A stretch of 64,000 nt of DNA, from contig CAZIAD010000015.1 of the NCBI GenBank assembly GCA_964537555.1, positions 8,473 to 72,472 on the forward strand, written 5' to 3'. This DNA comes from CAYRWR01 sp964537555. Its GTDB lineage: Bacteria > Spirochaetota > Brevinematia > Brevinematales > CAYRWR01. Positions 62,400 through 64,000 of this stretch are shown piece by piece (the first letter of the stretch is position 1; the number at the start of each line of letters is the position of its first letter). The position numbers and the translations under genes were made by a program. The notes beneath the pieces were generated by a model, which ran no database searches, was not told the DNA's origin, and saw only the letters and a list, made by a program, of their open reading frames with translations.

Positions 62400-62573
62400 A
62401 AAAAGGCCCTCTGGTCGGTGGGACTATAGGGCATCCCACCGCGGAATGTCTGCTGGAGTTTAGCAGGCATGGTGCCGGGCGGGCTGAATGTCCTGGCGGG
62501 GGGTGTAGGTTAGGGTAGGTCAGCCCTGGTGGGGTGTAGGCTGGGGGGCACCATGTGGAGAAGAGCAGGCAGA

Positions 62574-62675
62574 CTCCGGCGGAGAATTAGGGCTTGGTTT
62601 AGTTGAAGGTTTTCTGTCGGTTTGAGAATCAGGGCTCGGACTTAAAAAGACAGTGCTCACTATTGACTATCGACT
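62574..62675 (+). repeat. Imperfect direct repeat, copy 1
   Basis: Shares TTTTCTGTCGGTTTGAGA, GGCTCGGACTTAAAAAGACAG (split) and CTATTGACTATCGACT with copy 2, starting 136 bp away. Confidence 0.75.
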
Positions 62676-62709
62676 ATTGTGGGGCGCACATTGAGGAGCA
62701 GGACAGCCA

Positions 62710-62812
62710 CCTTCGGCGGGGAAGTGGAAATTGGTTTTGTTGAACATTTTCTGTCGGTTTGAGATAGAAGGCTCGGACTTAAAAAGACAGAGCCTACTAT
62801 TGACTATCGACT
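62710..62812 (+). repeat. Imperfect direct repeat, copy 2
   Basis: Matches copy 1 along its length with scattered differences. A short third partial copy (CCTCCGGCGATGAATGAG and a CCTGGTTTA part) begins at 62823. Confidence 0.75.
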
Positions 62813-63090
62813 CATCCGGCAGCCTCCGGCGATGAATGAGAGCCTGGTTTATTTGCACCTGCTCTGTGTGTTTTAGTTTTCTTGTTCATCGTCATTCTGA
62901 GTGGAGTCATACGGAACGAAGAATCTTTCCCTGTCGGCAATGAATGTGGGCCTGTCTGAAATCCGGTTCGACATTCTGGTATATCCTGCATCTGAGACAC
63001 ATGCGTGCCTATTTGTGAAACTTAACCGAAAATAATCTGATAAATGGGGGAATGTATTTATGCGAATATATCACTTTTGCCTGACAAATA

Positions 63091-63119
63091 TTGACATGAA
63101 AACATGTTATGAATATAAT
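63091..63119 (+). promoter_or_regulatory. Perfect consensus sigma-70 promoter
   Basis: TTGACA (63091-63096), exactly 17 bp, TATAAT (63114-63119). It is the best promoter match in the window and lies about 190 bp before the last gene. Confidence 0.8.
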
Positions 63120-63131
63120 TATCAAGAAAGA

Positions 63132-63169
63132 GTTCGTGTTTGCCCCTGTTTTTCCGGGGAAAGACGAAC
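63132..63169 (+). other. Structured leader hairpin after the consensus promoter
   Basis: Arms GTTCGT (63132-63137) and ACGAAC (63164-63169), with inner TTT/AAA and CCCC/GGGG pairs. It starts near +7 of the predicted transcript. The transcript leader 63126-63310 holds no credible ORF, so it may be regulatory or a small RNA. Confidence 0.4.
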
Positions 63170-63310
63170 CTGTGACGCATAGCAGTCGTTATATGGCAGT
63201 CAGAGCGCAGGAGGCCAACTTAGGAATGACAATTCTTAAATGGTTTGACCCGCCCCTTGACCGACGTCCGAGCCTAACTTTATTTAAATAAATATTTGAA
63301 GAGATTTAAT

Positions 63311-64000
63311 TTGAAATTATACAAACTTATAAAAACATACCTTTTAGAGGAAAAGAATTATAAAAAAGAAGTCGAAAATATAGAAGAATTGATATCTTTG
63401 CATAGAGAAAGACATATTAGAAAATTGATCTCGCAAGAAAAAAAACCTGAGAGATTATTAGGTCAAAATGGAATTTTTTATATACAATCTTCACTAGGAA
63501 GATCCAAATCGTTATTAGATAGTGTATTGTATGCAATTAATCACAAAAATTATTTGCAGGGGTATCTATCTACAAGAGCCCATTATGAGACGACAGGAGG
63601 ATTAGCATATTTTCTTCTGAAACTAAAAAGATTTTATTCCAATAAAATTGATTTTAGCATGTTAGATAATAGTCTTAGAAGATTGATTTTAGGGATAAGA
63701 AAAGAAGATGACCCAATAGTTGATAAACCGATTGGCACAATGGATCTCATTGATGCAGTCGATGATTCATTCAGTGATACTGACCCAAAACTAGAAAATC
63801 TATTTAGAGATGGTTATGACAGATTGTCTGAATTTTGTCATCCTAACCATATGGGTATCACAATGAGTACAGAAATACATTCAGACTATGTAGTAAGTTT
63901 TAATGAAAAGGAAAACTTCACTTTTATCCAGCATTTCGTTATTAGTGGTAGCGTATATTTCTGGTTATACGATAAAATATTTCAATTATTGGTAGAAAAT
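63311..64000 (+). CDS. Unknown AT-rich gene, 3' end off window (possibly horizontally acquired)
   Basis: An open frame of 230 codons to the right edge from a TTG at 63311 (LKLYKLIKTYLLEEKNYKK at the N-terminus), with AAGAGA-like purines upstream. The protein is helical, with no membrane segment. Segments STRAHYETTGGLAYFLLKL and YDRLSEFCHPNHMG recall the helical HEPN-like or DUF5677-type proteins that carry an R-x(n)-E-T and S-x-x-C/x-HP pattern, a weak resemblance. Base composition is far more AT-rich than the window's other genes and codons favour A/T ends. It follows a repeat zone and a consensus promoter. Start codon uncertain. Confidence 0.6.
   Translation, partial: MKLYKLIKTYLLEEKNYKKEVENIEELISLHRERHIRKLISQEKKPERLLGQNGIFYIQSSLGRSKSLLDSVLYAINHKNYLQGYLSTRAHYETTGGLAYFLLKLKRFYSNKIDFSMLDNSLRRLILGIRKEDDPIVDKPIGTMDLIDAVDDSFSDTDPKLENLFRDGYDRLSEFCHPNHMGITMSTEIHSDYVVSFNEKENFTFIQHFVISGSVYFWLYDKIFQLLVEN

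Larger units (their letters stand above)
62241..63090. repeat. Gene-free, repeat-rich interval
   Basis: About 850 bp without a credible gene. It contains a 12-bp direct repeat AGGTTAGGGTAG (62266-62277 and 62507-62518), a nested inverted repeat (62329-62399), two long imperfect direct repeats (62574-62675, 62710-62812) and a TCATTCTGAG-type element near 62890-62935. Confidence 0.6.

Noticed and set aside
62300..62518. 72-codon plus frame and overlapping minus frame in the repeat zone
   Set aside because: Made of palindromic repeat sequence; no ribosome site.
62574..62812. CRISPR array
   Set aside because: Two long imperfect copies with no regular short repeat-spacer units and no cas genes.
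63272..63278. GCCTAAC as an integron attC inverse core site
   Set aside because: No matching GTTRRRY core within the usual distance and no integrase seen.
63109..63291. 60-codon frame near the right end
   Set aside because: Its ATG lies upstream of the predicted transcription start, inside the promoter, and it covers the hairpin leader.

Overview
The window looks like chromosomal DNA of an anaerobic or microaerophilic diderm (Gram-negative type) bacterium, probably a member of or relative of the Spirochaetota. Evidence for a diderm: an outer-membrane phospholipase A with its catalytic residues, an OmpA-type lipoprotein, at least one other beta-barrel-like protein and several lipobox lipoproteins. 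Evidence for anaerobic physiology: an acyl-CoA dehydratase activase, a flavodiiron protein with two rubredoxins, ferritin-like proteins and an EFR1 flavodoxin/ferredoxin. The TIGR03546/TIGR03545 pair and the LysM lipoprotein also fit spirochaetes. The phylum call is inference from gene content. Promoters are close to the sigma-70 consensus (TTGACA, 17 bp, TATAAT) and ribosome sites are GGAGG-like.

Layout. 1-4.5 kb (minus): a large activase cut by the left edge, then a GNAT acetyltransferase. 4.6-8.2 kb: two ferritin-like proteins and the TIGR03546/TIGR03545 membrane pair. 8.3-12.1 kb: dnaG-rpoD, preceded by a possible 26-codon leader ORF. 12.1-13.4 kb (minus): a MarR regulator and EFR1 protein with paired operators. 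13.4-21.9 kb: the most unusual block, a SUKH-like protein, four paralogous membrane-anchored HEAT-like proteins that all end in the same LS-repeat acidic tail, and a short Hsp70 whose C-terminus has only a beta-domain-like end. 22-32.6 kb: pldA, pyrG, an antiporter, an SDR, an OmpA lipoprotein, galT, a glycosyltransferase, a sugar nucleotidyltransferase and thiC. 32.6-40.4 kb: ankyrin and WG-repeat lipoproteins, unknown genes, a ketopantoate reductase-like protein, a DUF4139 protein and small proteins. 40.6-44.5 kb: thrS-infC-rpmI-rplT plus a barrel protein; infC starts with ATA. 44.6-47.7 kb: an ECF sigma factor and an 820-residue FecR/PEGA/PQQ-like membrane protein with two in-frame starts. 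47.7-53.3 kb: TPR protein, dprA, hydrolase, SpoIIE-type phosphatase, Ogg2-type DNA glycosylase. 53.3-55.9 kb: two rubredoxins, flavodiiron protein, ferritin and glutaredoxin-like protein. 55.9-60.1 kb: folC, recF, LysM lipoprotein, a 69-residue protein and tRNA-Pro(GGG). 60.4-62.2 kb: an apparently leaderless FNR-like flavoprotein and rlmN. 62.2-63.1 kb is repeat-rich and gene-free. 63.1-64 kb has a consensus promoter, a structured leader and an AT-rich gene cut by the right edge.

How the genes work together. Most operons are housekeeping: replication priming and sigma factor, translation, CTP and folate synthesis, recombination, tRNA and rRNA modification. The redox block is an oxygen and iron defence set. 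The two places where the sequence suggests a less ordinary system are the HEAT/LS-tail plus Hsp70 block and the sigma/FecR-PQQ pair.
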